Source: Actinomycetospora lemnae
Lineage (GTDB): Bacteria; Actinomycetota; Actinomycetes; Mycobacteriales; Pseudonocardiaceae
Length of the DNA: 64,000 bases
Assembly: GCF_028737315.1 (NCBI RefSeq)
Contig: NZ_JAQZAO010000006.1
Coordinates: forward strand, 62,001 to 126,000
Direction: 5' to 3'
Shown: positions 8,131 through 19,463 of the stretch, one piece after another
How positions within the stretch are numbered: position 1 is the stretch's first letter
Layout: every line of letters begins with the position of its first letter
Notes under the pieces: model-generated
Databases searched by the model: none
Seen by the model: only the letters and a program-made list of their open reading frames with translations
Told to the model about the DNA's origin: nothing
Made by a program: the position numbers and the translations under genes

Positions 8131-10071
8131 GTGACCGCCACCGCCCCCACGTCCACCGGCGTCGCCCCCGGCGCCGCCACACACCCGCTGGACATGGCCA
8201 CCCCGGAGGAGTTCCGCACGGTCCGCGAGGTGCTGGCCGACGCCGGGCTGCTCGGCGAGGCCGTGCGCTACTGCTTCGCCGGGCTCGAGGAGCCCGACAA
8301 GGCCACCGTGCTCGCGTACACCGACGGCGACCCGATCGACCGTCGCTTCCGGGTGCTGCTGCTCGACATGAGCGGCGCGGCGTCGCGCGACGTCGTCGTC
8401 TCCGCCACCCGCCGCGAGATCGACGCGGCCGTCGAGCTCGACCCCGCCACGAGCGGCCAGCTCCCGATCATCGACGCCGAGTTCGACATCATCGAGGGCA
8501 TCGTCAACACCTCCGACGAGTGGCGCGACGCGCTGCGCCGTCGCGGCATCGATCCGGACAAGGTGCGCGCCGTGCCGCTGTCGGCCGGCGCCTACTACCC
8601 GGAGGAGGTCGGGCACCGCATGGCGCGGGTGCTGGGCTTCCGCCAGGACCACGAGAAGGACTCGCCCTGGGCGCACCCGGTGGACGGCCTCGTCGCCTAC
8701 ATCGACCTCACCCGCCAGGAGGTCACCCGGGTCATCGACCACGCCGAGATCCCCGTGCCCGACGAGCCCGGCAACTTCGACGACCCCGAGCAGGTCGGCC
8801 CGCAGCGCACCACCCTCAAGCCGATCGAGATCACCCAGCCCGAGGGCGTCAGCTTCACCGTCGAGGGCAACCGCCTGCGCTGGGAGGGCTGGGACCTGCG
8901 GATCGGGTTCAACGAGCGCGAGGGCCTGACCCTGCACCAGATCGGCATCCACGGCCGCCCGGTGATCTACCGGGCGTCGATCGCCGAGATGGTCGTGCCC
9001 TACGGCGACCCGTCGCCGGTGCGCTTCTGGCAGAACTACTTCGACGCCGGCGAGTACATGTTCGCCCGGTACGCGAACTCCCTCGAGCTCGGCTGCGACT
9101 GCCTCGGCGAGATCCACTACATGGACGTCGTGGTGGCCGACGACCTCGGAGAGCCGCGCACCATCACCAACGCGATCTGCCTGCACGAGGAGGACTACGG
9201 GGTGCTCTGGAAGCACACCGACCTCTTCACGAACGCGCAGGAGACCCGCCGTCAGCGGCGCATGGTGGTCTCGTTCTTCACCACCATCGGCAACTACGAC
9301 TACGGCTTCTACTGGTACCTCTACCTCGACGGCTCGATCGAGTGCGAGGCCAAGCTGACCGGCATCCCGTTCACCTCGGGAATGCCGTCGGGCGAGCACC
9401 GGTTCGCCACCGAGGCCGCGCCCGGCCTCGGGCTGCCCTTCCACCAGCACCTGTTCTCGGCCCGGCTCGACATGACCGTCGACGGCACCGCGAACGCCGT
9501 GGAGGAGGTCGAGGCGGTCCCGCTGCCGGTCGGCGAGGAGAACCCGTGGGGCAACGCGTTCGTCGAGTCGCGCACGCGCCTGACCCGGGAGTCCGAGGCC
9601 TCGCGCCTGGCGAACCCGGCGAGCAACCGGAGCTGGCAGGTCGTCAACCCGGGCTCGACCAACCGGTTCGGCCGCCCCGTCGGGTACGCGCTGCTCGCGG
9701 AGGGACGCCCGACGCTGCTGTCCGACCCCACCGCGGTGGTCTCGGGTCGCGCGGCCTTCGCGACGCGGCACCTGTGGGTCACGGCGTACGACGCCCACGA
9801 GCGCTACCCCGCCGGTGCCTACGTCAACCAGCACCCGGGCGGCGCGGGCCTCCCCGAGTGGACCGCCGCCGACCGGAGCCTCGACGAGGGCGGGCAGGGC
9901 GCCGACGTCGTCCTCTGGCACACGTTCGGCCTGACCCACGTGCCGCGTCCCGAGGACTGGCCGATCATGCCCGTCGACTACGCGGGCTTCCGGCTCATGC
10001 CCGTCGGGTTCTTCGACCGCAACCCCACGCTGGACGTGCCGCCGTCGTCGAACGGTCACTGCCACAGCTGA
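8131..10071 (+). CDS. Copper-containing primary amine oxidase (TPQ enzyme)
   Basis: 646 residues, the normal length for bacterial copper amine oxidases such as Arthrobacter globiformis AGAO. It oxidises primary amines (phenylethylamine, tyramine or histamine type) to aldehyde, ammonia and H2O2. The cofactor precursor tyrosine is in TTIGNYDYGFYWYLY (first Tyr of NYDY becomes topaquinone). The catalytic base Asp is in YFDAGEY, the disulfide cysteines are in GCDCLG and ICLHEEDYG, and two copper His are in FHQHLFSARLD. Start GTG 8131 follows a strong AGGAGGAG at 8118-8125. It forms an operon with the upstream APC permease and ends at a strong hairpin terminator. Confidence 0.96.
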   Translation: MTATAPTSTGVAPGAATHPLDMATPEEFRTVREVLADAGLLGEAVRYCFAGLEEPDKATVLAYTDGDPIDRRFRVLLLDMSGAASRDVVVSATRREIDAAVELDPATSGQLPIIDAEFDIIEGIVNTSDEWRDALRRRGIDPDKVRAVPLSAGAYYPEEVGHRMARVLGFRQDHEKDSPWAHPVDGLVAYIDLTRQEVTRVIDHAEIPVPDEPGNFDDPEQVGPQRTTLKPIEITQPEGVSFTVEGNRLRWEGWDLRIGFNEREGLTLHQIGIHGRPVIYRASIAEMVVPYGDPSPVRFWQNYFDAGEYMFARYANSLELGCDCLGEIHYMDVVVADDLGEPRTITNAICLHEEDYGVLWKHTDLFTNAQETRRQRRMVVSFFTTIGNYDYGFYWYLYLDGSIECEAKLTGIPFTSGMPSGEHRFATEAAPGLGLPFHQHLFSARLDMTVDGTANAVEEVEAVPLPVGEENPWGNAFVESRTRLTRESEASRLANPASNRSWQVVNPGSTNRFGRPVGYALLAEGRPTLLSDPTAVVSGRAAFATRHLWVTAYDAHERYPAGAYVNQHPGGAGLPEWTAADRSLDEGGQGADVVLWHTFGLTHVPRPEDWPIMPVDYAGFRLMPVGFFDRNPTLDVPPSSNGHCHS

Positions 10072-10080
10072 CACGACGAG

Positions 10081-10116
10081 CACCGGCCGGTATCGCAGGT
10101 GCGGTACCGGCCGGTG
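10081..10116. terminator. Bidirectional hairpin terminator
   Basis: CACCGGCCGGTA (10081-10092) and TACCGGCCGGTG (10105-10116) form a perfect 12-bp stem with a 12-nt loop, extended by flanking CACGA/TCGTG. It lies between the amine oxidase and the convergent membrane-protein gene, so it can serve both. Confidence 0.8.
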
Positions 10117-10126
10117 TCGTGTCCGG

Positions 10127-10417
10127 TCAGGAGCGGCGGCGCACCGTCACCCAGAGGACGGAGACCCCGACGCCGACGGCGGCGAGGACGAGCACCCAGC
10201 GCGGGTCGACCGTGGCCAGGGTGCTGGTGACGGCGAGGACCGCGACGACGATCGCGGTCAGGCCCGCCACGAGGGCCAGCGGGTCGGGACCGGGACGCCG
10301 GGCCGGCGCCGTGTCCTCGTCGTGGGTGTCGGTCGTGGTGTCGGTGGTGGTCGTGGTGTCGATCGCGTCGACGTCGTCGTGGATCGTGTACGGGTCCCGG
10401 GGCGAGCGCTCATCCAC
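10127..10417 (-). CDS. Small two-TM membrane protein
   Basis: A 96-residue protein of unknown function. A polar Thr/Asp-rich N-terminus (residues 1-45, with TTTTTDTTTDT) precedes two hydrophobic segments, ALVAGLTAIVVAVLAVTSTL and WVLVLAAVGVGVSVLWVTV, ending in VRRRS. GTG at 10417 overlaps the end of the PspC-protein gene by 8 nt, so it is translationally coupled to it and probably works with it at the membrane. Confidence 0.75.
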   Translation of the reverse strand: MDERSPRDPYTIHDDVDAIDTTTTTDTTTDTHDEDTAPARRPGPDPLALVAGLTAIVVAVLAVTSTLATVDPRWVLVLAAVGVGVSVLWVTVRRRS

Positions 10418-11627
10418 GGCGCACCTCCACGTCTCCGCCGCCGCTGACGGCCTGCACATCGATGACCGGTCCGCCCGGTCCGTCGGATCCGAGGTCACGG
10501 ATGGGTCCGGCACCGAGGCACTGCGCGTCGCCGCCGCCGGACTCGCAGGTCGCTGCCACGTCGGCGTTCGCCGGGACGATCACGGTGACGTCGCCGGCAC
10601 CGCTCTGCGCCTGCGTGCGGACCGGCGGGGTGCCGGGCGGGACCGCGGCGAGGCCGCGCAGGTCGAGGGTGATGTCGCCGTAGGCGGTCTCGTACGCCGG
10701 TGCGACGGCGTACGGGGCGGGCGCCCACGTGGCGTCGCCGAGCGCCTGGACCGCGCCGGTGCGGTCGTCGGTCCACGGGGCGACGCCGTCGTCCCACGGT
10801 CCGCCGCGGCCCGGCCCACCGTTGGCGGCGGCCACGAGGACCAGCGCGAGCGGCACCGCGGCGACGACGAGGCCGCGCCCCTTGTGCAGGAACGCCCCGA
10901 CGACGAGGCCGGCGCCGACCACGGCGAGCGCGGTCGCGATGACCGCGGTGGCCCCGAGCGGCAGCACGCCGAGCAGGCCCAGCCCGGCGACGGCCGCGGC
11001 CGCGAGCAGCGCGGCGGCGAGCGTCACCGGCACCAGCCGGGAGCGTGGCGGCTTCGGCGCGGGCGGCTCGGCGGGCTCCGGCAGGTCCCACGCGAACGGC
11101 GCGGCACCCAGCGGGTCCCACGACGGCGGGCGCGGGGTGTCGGTGGTGTCGCCGGCCGCGAGGCCCTCCGCCGGCGTGCTCGCGTCGGCCGGGTCGATCG
11201 GGCGCTGCGGGTCGCGCAGGTGCCCGCGGGTGCGGTGCAGCGCGTAGAACAGGCCGACCACGGTGACCACACCGATGACGGTGCCGAGGTCGCCGGAGAA
11301 CGCGCCGGCGACCGCGGCGATCCCGAGCAGGCTCCCGAGGACGATCGCCCAGACCGGGGTCTCGCGGCGGCCGTGCTCGTCGACGCGCGGCAGCACCAGG
11401 ATGCCGGCGAGGTAGACCAGCAGGCCGATGCCGTAGAACGCCGCCACGACGAAGGCGACCCGCACGATCGTCGGGTCGATCGCGTAGCGGCGCGCGATCG
11501 CGGCCGCGACGCCCGCGACCTTGCGGTCCTCCTTGAGGCGCGCGGGGCGCGTCGCCCACATCTCGCGCAGGGTCGTGCCGACGTCGGCGCCGGCCGGCGC
11601 CCGCGACCCCTGCCCCGGACTGCTCAT
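10410..11627 (-). CDS. PspC-domain membrane protein
   Basis: 405 residues. A PspC domain lies at about residues 27-95 (RKVAGVAAAIARRYAIDPTIVRVAFVVAAFYGIGLLVYLAGILVLP), followed by further TM segments and a C-terminal repetitive beta domain (SGAGDVTVIVPANADVAATCESGGGDAQ) like the LiaF/DUF2154 fold. PspC proteins take part in envelope-stress sensing. ATG 11627 is preceded by AGGGAGG; an upstream ATG at 11636 would have no spacing. It is divergent from a histidine kinase that also carries PspC, the usual actinobacterial trio, so this protein probably modulates that kinase. Confidence 0.88.
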   Translation of the reverse strand: MSSPGQGSRAPAGADVGTTLREMWATRPARLKEDRKVAGVAAAIARRYAIDPTIVRVAFVVAAFYGIGLLVYLAGILVLPRVDEHGRRETPVWAIVLGSLLGIAAVAGAFSGDLGTVIGVVTVVGLFYALHRTRGHLRDPQRPIDPADASTPAEGLAAGDTTDTPRPPSWDPLGAAPFAWDLPEPAEPPAPKPPRSRLVPVTLAAALLAAAAVAGLGLLGVLPLGATAVIATALAVVGAGLVVGAFLHKGRGLVVAAVPLALVLVAAANGGPGRGGPWDDGVAPWTDDRTGAVQALGDATWAPAPYAVAPAYETAYGDITLDLRGLAAVPPGTPPVRTQAQSGAGDVTVIVPANADVAATCESGGGDAQCLGAGPIRDLGSDGPGGPVIDVQAVSGGGDVEVRRG

Positions 11628-11830
11628 CGTCCTCATCCTCCCTCGTCGACCGTCGGAGCCGGGCTCCGCGGCGCGTGTCCCGCCGACCACGTCCGGGCCG
11701 GCTCGCCCCACCGAGACTGGGCGAGCGGGAGGGCCGCGGAATCCGGGAGCGACCCCGGTCCCCACCCCGAGGCGACCCCGAGGACCCCGGGGGTCGCACC
11801 GGAGCCACCGGGGGCCGGTGCCGTGTGACG

Positions 11831-13276
11831 ATGGGTGACGTGGAGGACGTGGCACCCCGGCGCGAGGGGATCGACCCCGCCGTCGCTCCCGCCGCCCCCG
11901 GTGCCACCGGCGCGGGCGGCGCGGGTGGCGGCGCGGGTGCTGCTGCCGCCTCCACGGTTCCGTCCGCCCCGGCCACTCCCGGGATCCGCCGCGTCCGGCG
12001 CCGGCGGGAGGGTGCGGTCATCGCCGGCGTCACCGGCGGCGTCGCCGACCACCTCGGCGTCGACGTCCTGCGCGTCCGGCTCGTGTTCGTGCTGCTCGTG
12101 GCCGCCGCCGGCTCGGGGTTCGCCGCCTACGCGCTCCTCTGGCTGTTCTGCCCGATCGAGCCGCGCGGGGTGCGGCGCACCGTGCCGCCGCGCGAGCGCC
12201 GGCAGGGCCTGGGCCTCGCGACGCTCGGCGTGCTCCTCGCGCTCGTGCTCTCCGGCATCGGCGGGCAGCTCTCCGGCTGGATCGTCGGGCCGCTGGCCGT
12301 GGTGCTCACCGGCGTCGCGCTGGTGTGGCGCGAGGCCGACACCCCGGACGCCGAGACGGGCCTGGCGCGACGCTCGCGCCGGCTCGTCGGGGGCCGGCTG
12401 GGGCTCCTGCGGCTGCTCGCCGGCGCCGTGCTCGTGACGGCCGGGATCGCGGCGTTCCTGCTCGGCAACGTCGACCTCTCGCAGGTGCAGTTCGGCCTGC
12501 TCGCCGCGCTCGCGACGCTGGCCGGGGTCGTGGTGCTCACCGTGCCGTGGTGGATGCGGCTGGTGCGCGAGCTCGGTGCCGAGCGCCGCGAGCGCATCCG
12601 CGGCCAGGAGCGCGCCGACATCGCCGCGCACCTGCACGACTCGGTGCTCCAGACGCTGGCGCTCATCCAGAAGCAGGCCGGCGAGGACGCCGCCGGCCGC
12701 GAGGTGCGTCGCCTGGCCCGCAGCCAGGAGCGCGAGCTGCGCGCCTGGCTCTACGGCCCGCCCGGCGGGGACGCGGGACACCCCGCGGGCGCCGGCGACG
12801 CCACCTTCGCCGCGGCCCTCGCGTCGACGGCGGGCGAGGTCGAGGACGACTACGGGCTGCGGGTCGCGCCGGTCGTCGTCGGCGACGCCCCGCTCGATCC
12901 CGACACCACCGCGCTCGTCGCCGCGGCCCGCGAGGCGATGGTCAACGCGGCCAAGCACGCGGGCGTCGACGAGATCGACGTCTACGCCGAGGTGGAGCCG
13001 GAGACCGTCGAGGTGTTCGTGCGCGACCGCGGGTGCGGCTTCGATCCCGACGCCGTCCCCGAGGACCGCCGCGGCCTCGCGGGCTCGGTCCGCGACCGCA
13101 TGACCCGCCACGGCGGCCGCGTCCGGCTGCGCACCTCGCCCGGCGAGGGCACCGAGGTCGGCCTGGTGCTGCCCCGGACCCCGCGCAGCACCAACGGGAC
13201 CAACGGCACGAACGGCACGAACGGCACCGTGACCGAGGGCCCCGACCCCAGCGAGCTCGAGGAGGAGGCCCGATGA
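11831..13276 (+). CDS. PspC-domain sensor histidine kinase
   Basis: 481 residues. The N-terminal Pro/Ala/Gly linker is followed by a PspC domain ([31 protein letters not shown]), further TM helices, a HisKA_3 dimerisation helix with the phospho-acceptor in DIAAHLHDSVLQTLALIQKQ, and an HATPase_c domain (REAMVNAAKHAG N-box, DRGCGFD G-box). It is a NarL-type two-component sensor, predicted to respond to membrane stress. The C-terminus carries a Thr-Asn-Gly tandem repeat (13190-13225). Starts GTG 11825, ATG 11831 and GTG 11840 are all in frame; ATG is preferred but no ribosome site decides it. The response regulator follows with an ATGA overlap. Confidence 0.9.
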   Translation: MGDVEDVAPRREGIDPAVAPAAPGATGAGGAGGGAGAAAASTVPSAPATPGIRRVRRRREGAVIAGVTGGVADHLGVDVLRVRLVFVLLVAAAGSGFAAYALLWLFCPIEPRGVRRTVPPRERRQGLGLATLGVLLALVLSGIGGQLSGWIVGPLAVVLTGVALVWREADTPDAETGLARRSRRLVGGRLGLLRLLAGAVLVTAGIAAFLLGNVDLSQVQFGLLAALATLAGVVVLTVPWWMRLVRELGAERRERIRGQERADIAAHLHDSVLQTLALIQKQAGEDAAGREVRRLARSQERELRAWLYGPPGGDAGHPAGAGDATFAAALASTAGEVEDDYGLRVAPVVVGDAPLDPDTTALVAAAREAMVNAAKHAGVDEIDVYAEVEPETVEVFVRDRGCGFDPDAVPEDRRGLAGSVRDRMTRHGGRVRLRTSPGEGTEVGLVLPRTPRSTNGTNGTNGTNGTVTEGPDPSELEEEAR

Positions 13277-13959
13277 CCGAGCCGTCCGCCACAGCCACAC
13301 CCGACGAGCCCGTCACCGTCGTGGTCGTCGACGACCACGCCCTGTTCCGGCGCGGGGTGCGCGCCGAGCTCGAGTCGCTGGCGCGCCGCACCGTCAGCGT
13401 CGTGGGCGAGGCGGGGTCGGTCGACGAGGCCGTCGCGGTCATCGGGCACCGCAAGCCCGACGTCGTGCTGCTCGACGTCCACATGCCCGACGGCGGCGGG
13501 GCCGCGGTGCTCGCGCGCACCCGCCCCGAGCACCCCGAGGTCGTGTTCCTCGCGCTGTCGGTGTCCGACGCCGCCGAGGACGTCATCTCGGTGATCCGCG
13601 CCGGCGCCCGCGGCTACGTCACCAAGACGATCTCCGGACGCGAGCTCGCCGACGCCGTCGTGCGCGTCCGCGCCGGGGACGCCGTGTTCTCCCCGCGGCT
13701 GGCGGGCTTCGTGCTCGACGCGTTCGCCGACCGGCCGGGCGCGACCGGCGTCGTCGACCCGGAGCTCGACCAGCTCACCCGCCGCGAACGCGACGTGCTG
13801 CGCCTGCTCGCACGGGGCTGGTCGTACAAGGAGATCGCCGCCGAGCTCGTCATCTCGGTGAAGACCGTCGAGACCCACGTGTCGAGCGTGCTGCGCAAGA
13901 CGCAGTCGTCGAACCGCCACGAGCTCTCGCGCTGGGCGAGCGACCGCCGGCTCGTCTGA
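13273..13959 (+). CDS. NarL/LuxR-family response regulator
   Basis: 228 residues. The receiver domain has acidic pocket VVDDHALFRRG, phospho-acceptor Asp in DVVLLDVHMP and Lys in GYVTKTISG. The C-terminal LuxR HTH is LTRRERDVLRLLARGWSYKEIAAELVISVKTVETHVSSVLRKT. ATG 13273 overlaps the kinase stop (ATGA) with GGAGGAGG at 13261-13268. It is the cognate partner of the upstream PspC kinase and probably regulates the divergent PspC gene. It ends close to the convergent Ser/Thr kinase gene. Confidence 0.95.
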   Translation: MTEPSATATPDEPVTVVVVDDHALFRRGVRAELESLARRTVSVVGEAGSVDEAVAVIGHRKPDVVLLDVHMPDGGGAAVLARTRPEHPEVVFLALSVSDAAEDVISVIRAGARGYVTKTISGRELADAVVRVRAGDAVFSPRLAGFVLDAFADRPGATGVVDPELDQLTRRERDVLRLLARGWSYKEIAAELVISVKTVETHVSSVLRKTQSSNRHELSRWASDRRLV

Positions 13960-13970
13960 GCCGGGCGCGC

Positions 13971-15731
13971 TCAGCCGTCGTCCCCGTGCCCGCGGTCGTC
14001 GGACCCGCGGTCGGACCCACGGTCGGAGCCACGGTCGGAGCCGCGGTCGGAGCCACGGTCGGAGCCACGGTCGGAGCCGCGGCCCGGGTCGTCGTCGCCG
14101 GAGTGGTCGTCGTCCCCGCGGTCCCGGTCGTCCCCGTGGTCCGCGCCGGACTCGGCCGCGGGAGAGGGGGAGGCGGAGGTGGTCGGGCCCTCCGCCAGCG
14201 GCGTCTCGAGGCGCAGGCCGGTGGCCGCGGCGCGCGGGCTCGCCCCGTCGACGCTCTCGTCGCTGTCGATCAGCCAGCGACCGTCGGGGCCGCGGACCAT
14301 CCCGAGCTCGTGCACCTCGCGGATGGCGGCGCGGCCCTCGGGCACGAAGTCGAGGGTGGCACGCACCGTGTCGCCGTCGACCGCGGCGGCGTCCACGACC
14401 TGCACCGACGCGATCGTCGCCCAGAACGCCTGGTAGCGCGCGAAGCCGCCGGTCTGGTTCTGCAGACCCGGGCCGAGGCGCGCCCAGCCGGCGGCCTCGT
14501 CGCTGGTGACCACGCCGTAGTAGTCGCGGACGGCGGCCACCATGGCGGCGGCCGGGTCCGCGCGCGGCGCGTCCGGTGACGCGACCGTGGCGCCGCTCGA
14601 GTCGGAGCCGTTCCCCGACAGGAGCGCGACGCCGACGATGCCACCGGCCGCGAGGGCGACGAGCAGGACGAGGACCGCGATCGCCGCCGTCGGCCGCCGC
14701 GGGAGTCGCCGGCGGGCGGGCGCGTCGGGGATCGGCATGCCCTGGCGCGTGGGCGGGCCGGCGGGGGCGGGGCCGCTGCCGGGGGCGGCGAGGTGACCGG
14801 CGTGCGCCGCGGGGCCGGCGAGCCACGGGTCGGACGAGTGCCGCGCCTCCGGGACCGCCGGGGCCGGCGGGCCCGGGGCCACGAGGTCGGCGAGCGGCTC
14901 CTCGGTGCGCCCGCCCGCGTGGGCGATGCGGCCCAGCTCCTGGCGGGCCTGCGCGGCGCTGGGGCGCTCGGCGGGATCGTCGCGCAGCAGCCGCATGAGC
15001 AGCGCGGTCAGCGGCCCGGCCTGCGCGGGCGGCACGACCTTGCCGGCGGCGACGTTGTGCAGCAGCGCGAGGGCGTTGTCGTCGGCGCCGAACGGCGGCA
15101 CCCCCTCGACGGCGGCGTAGAGGGTCGCGCCGAGGGAGAACACGTCGGACGCCGACGTCGAGTCCTCGCCGCGGGCCACCTCGGGGGCGAGGTACGCGGG
15201 GGTGCCCGCGAGCATCCCGGTGCGCGTGAGCGTGAGGTCGCCGGTGGCGCGGGAGATGCCGAAGTCGGTGATCTTGACGGTGCCGTCGGCCCCGAGCAGC
15301 ACGTTCCCGGGCTTGACGTCGCGGTGGACGATGCCGGCCTGGTGGGCGGCGTCGAGGGCGTCGGCGACCTGCCGCCCGATGCGCGCCACCGTGCGCGGCT
15401 CGAGGGTGCCCTGCTCGCCGAGCACGTTCGCGAGGCTGCGCGAGGGCAGGTACTCCATGACCAGCCACGGCTCGTCGCCCTCGATGGAGGCGTCGAACAC
15501 CGAGATCGCGTGCGGGTGCTGCAGACGCGCGGCGATGCGGCCCTCGCGCAGCGTGCGCTGGCGGACCTCCTCGGCCTCGCGGTCGTCCAGACCCGCGTGC
15601 AGGAAGACCTGCTTGACGGCGACGACCCGGCCCAGGCGCTCGTCGGTCCCGCGCCAGACCACGCCCATCGCCCCGGACCCGATGCGCTCCTCGAGGCGGT
15701 ATCGCCCGGCGACCACGCGGGGAGAGCTCAC
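13971..15731 (-). CDS. Transmembrane Ser/Thr protein kinase (PknB-like kinase, no PASTA)
   Basis: 586 residues. The cytosolic kinase domain spans about 1-270, with P-loop IGSGAMGVVW, VAVKQ lysine, catalytic loop HRDVKPGNVLL and DFG (KITDFGIS). After a Pro-rich linker there is one TM helix (AIAVLVLLVALAAGGIVGVALL, near residue 350). The extracytoplasmic part resembles an NTF2-like fold (MVAAVRDYYGVVTSDEAAGWARL) and has no PASTA repeats. It ends in an Asp/Arg/Gly/Ser tail with seven Arg-Gly-Ser-Asp repeats (about 14005-14085, 12-bp units). The ligand is unknown. Start GTG 15731. It converges on the response regulator gene. Confidence 0.93.
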   Translation of the reverse strand: MSSPRVVAGRYRLEERIGSGAMGVVWRGTDERLGRVVAVKQVFLHAGLDDREAEEVRQRTLREGRIAARLQHPHAISVFDASIEGDEPWLVMEYLPSRSLANVLGEQGTLEPRTVARIGRQVADALDAAHQAGIVHRDVKPGNVLLGADGTVKITDFGISRATGDLTLTRTGMLAGTPAYLAPEVARGEDSTSASDVFSLGATLYAAVEGVPPFGADDNALALLHNVAAGKVVPPAQAGPLTALLMRLLRDDPAERPSAAQARQELGRIAHAGGRTEEPLADLVAPGPPAPAVPEARHSSDPWLAGPAAHAGHLAAPGSGPAPAGPPTRQGMPIPDAPARRRLPRRPTAAIAVLVLLVALAAGGIVGVALLSGNGSDSSGATVASPDAPRADPAAAMVAAVRDYYGVVTSDEAAGWARLGPGLQNQTGGFARYQAFWATIASVQVVDAAAVDGDTVRATLDFVPEGRAAIREVHELGMVRGPDGRWLIDSDESVDGASPRAAATGLRLETPLAEGPTTSASPSPAAESGADHGDDRDRGDDDHSGDDDPGRGSDRGSDRGSDRGSDRGSDRGSDRGSDDRGHGDDG

Positions 15732-15830
15732 CGGCTGCTCCGGGTCCGCGGGTCCACGGGGGTCACAGTAGAGGTCCCGACCGGGTGACGACCACGCGCC
15801 CGGCGGCGGCCCAGGTCACCGCCGGCCCGC

Positions 15831-18287
<2,457 letters not shown>

Positions 18288-18499
18288 GTCCCTCGGCTCC
18301 TCGTCCCGTGTCCACTCCCCGTAGGGGAATAGCTACTCGGGCGTCACCCGATCGTGCAGAGCCGTCCAGGGGACGAGGTGCCACCGTTCGTGTCCGGGCG
18401 CCCAACGGGCGTGTCCGCGGGTTGGGCCGACCACTGACGTTCGTTCGCCGGACAGCCGAAGGTCAAGCACCGCCGGGCGCCGGAACGTGACCGTTGGGC

Positions 18500-18817
18500 T
18501 CAGCGCGGCGGGGCGGCGAGGCGCTTGCGGGCGCCCTGGAGCTGGTTCGTCGCGACGAGGCCCACGCCACCGCCGACGAGCAGCCCGATGACGTCGAGCG
18601 GGATGCCGCCACCCGTGAGGAGCAGGGCGACGAGCGCGCCCAGGGCCAGGCCGCCGGCGGCGGGCAGCCGCTTGCGTGCGTCGGTCGCGAGGTGCGCGGC
18701 CCCCGGGCGCTTGGAGGCCACCGACGAGATCATGAGCAGGTAGCCGCCGTAGCCCACCGCGGCGAGCAGGCTCAGCACGGTGACGATCGTGGCGATCAGG
18801 TCGATGACCGTTCCCAT
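18500..18817 (-). CDS. Small hydrophobic membrane protein of unknown function
   Basis: 105 residues with three hydrophobic stretches: VIDLIATIVTVLSLLAAVGY, LALGALVALLLTGGG and VIGLLVGGGVGLVATNQL. The loops are basic (ARKRLPAAG, ARKRLAAPPR). No family recognised. ATG 18817 has a weak CACGCT box 6 nt upstream and no ribosome site, so a leaderless start is possible. It stands alone between the surface-protein gene and the chorismate mutase. Confidence 0.72.
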   Translation of the reverse strand: MGTVIDLIATIVTVLSLLAAVGYGGYLLMISSVASKRPGAAHLATDARKRLPAAGGLALGALVALLLTGGGIPLDVIGLLVGGGVGLVATNQLQGARKRLAAPPR

Positions 18818-18919
18818 GACACCAGCGTGCCACCACCGGCGTGTGGTCGGTGCTCGTCGGACCCCGGAACACCTCAGGGTGTCGGGTCGGGGTCGCCGGC
18901 CGCCCGCGGTGCTAGGGGG

Positions 18920-19270
18920 TCAGGCCCGCCCGCCGAGCCGTCCGCGCCCGAGCCGCAGCAGCAGCATGGCGAGCTCCCGGCCCTCGGCGCCGAGCTCACG
19001 GAACCGGGCGAGGACCTGCATCTCGCGGTTGTAGACGATCCGGGGCCCGCCGGCGGCCATCCGCGCCAGCCCGATGCGCTGCGAGATCTCCGAGCGGCGC
19101 CGGACGAGGCGCAGCAGCTCGGCGTCGATCGCGTCGATCTCCTCGCGCAGGGAGGGGATCTCGTCGGCGGTCGCCGGGGCGAGGGGGGCCGACGGGGCAC
19201 CGGTGGACGCGTCGGCGGACCCGTCCCCGGTGTCGGCGGGGCTGTCGGTGGAGCTGGTCGCGGCACTCAC
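18920..19270 (-). CDS. Chorismate mutase (AroQ-delta type, Rv0948c-like)
   Basis: 116 residues. It converts chorismate to prephenate, the branch point to Phe and Tyr. After a ~35-residue Ala/Ser/Thr-rich leader comes the helical AroQ domain: IPSLREEIDAIDAELLRLVRRRSEISQRIGLARMAAGG, then the active-site Arg/Glu region (YNREMQVLARFREL) and LLRLGRGRLGGRA. The short basic C-terminus matches the mycobacterial Rv0948c class, which is activated by complex formation with DAHP synthase. GTG 19270 has GGAGG 9 nt upstream. It is divergent from pcrA exactly as in Mycobacterium. A Phe/Tyr-containing leader ORF and terminator precede it. Confidence 0.93.
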   Translation of the reverse strand: MSAATSSTDSPADTGDGSADASTGAPSAPLAPATADEIPSLREEIDAIDAELLRLVRRRSEISQRIGLARMAAGGPRIVYNREMQVLARFRELGAEGRELAMLLLRLGRGRLGGRA

Positions 19271-19341
19271 GGGGATCGGCCTCCAGGGTGTGTCCGGGTG
19301 GTACCCGGGTCGGTGGGCCCTCGCGACCCCGGACACGAGAA

Positions 19342-19369
19342 CGCCCCGGGGTCCGTGGACTCCGGGGCG
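19342..19369 (-). terminator. Candidate attenuator terminator upstream of chorismate mutase
   Basis: On the minus strand CGCCCCGGAGTC and GACCCCGGGGCG form a 12-bp stem (one G-U pair) with loop CACG, followed by TTCTC. It lies after the leader-peptide stop and 72 nt before the chorismate mutase start, so in mRNA order it is leader peptide, hairpin, gene. A competing pairing can be drawn between GTCCACGG (19360-19353) and CCCGTGGTC (19406-19398). Confidence 0.6.
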
Positions 19370-19391
19370 GCGTGGCAGCGCGGCGGACGCG

Positions 19392-19463
19392 TCAGCTGAC
19401 CACGGGCACCGGGGTCCGGTACCCGTAGGAAAATCGACGGGACTGCTCGCGCACGGCGGTCAT
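19392..19463 (-). CDS. Phe/Tyr leader peptide of chorismate mutase (putative)
   Basis: A 23-codon ORF, ATG 19463 (a second ATG at 19466 directly precedes it), ending TGA at 19392. Its middle is RRFSYGYRTP: one Phe codon (19433-19431) and two Tyr codons (19427-19425, 19421-19419), residues otherwise uncommon in such a short GC-rich ORF. The Tyr codons sit in an 11-bp hairpin with a 3-nt loop (19402-19426, one G-U pair). A terminator follows. The layout matches ribosome-mediated attenuation of amino-acid biosynthesis genes, and Phe and Tyr are the end products of chorismate mutase. No clear ribosome site is visible. Inference from sequence only. Confidence 0.55.
   Translation of the reverse strand: MTAVREQSRRFSYGYRTPVPVVS

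Noticed and set aside
13990-14090. CRISPR-like regular repeats
   Set aside because: These are 12-bp in-frame codons for Arg-Gly-Ser-Asp without spacers; the same holds for other coding minisatellites in the window.
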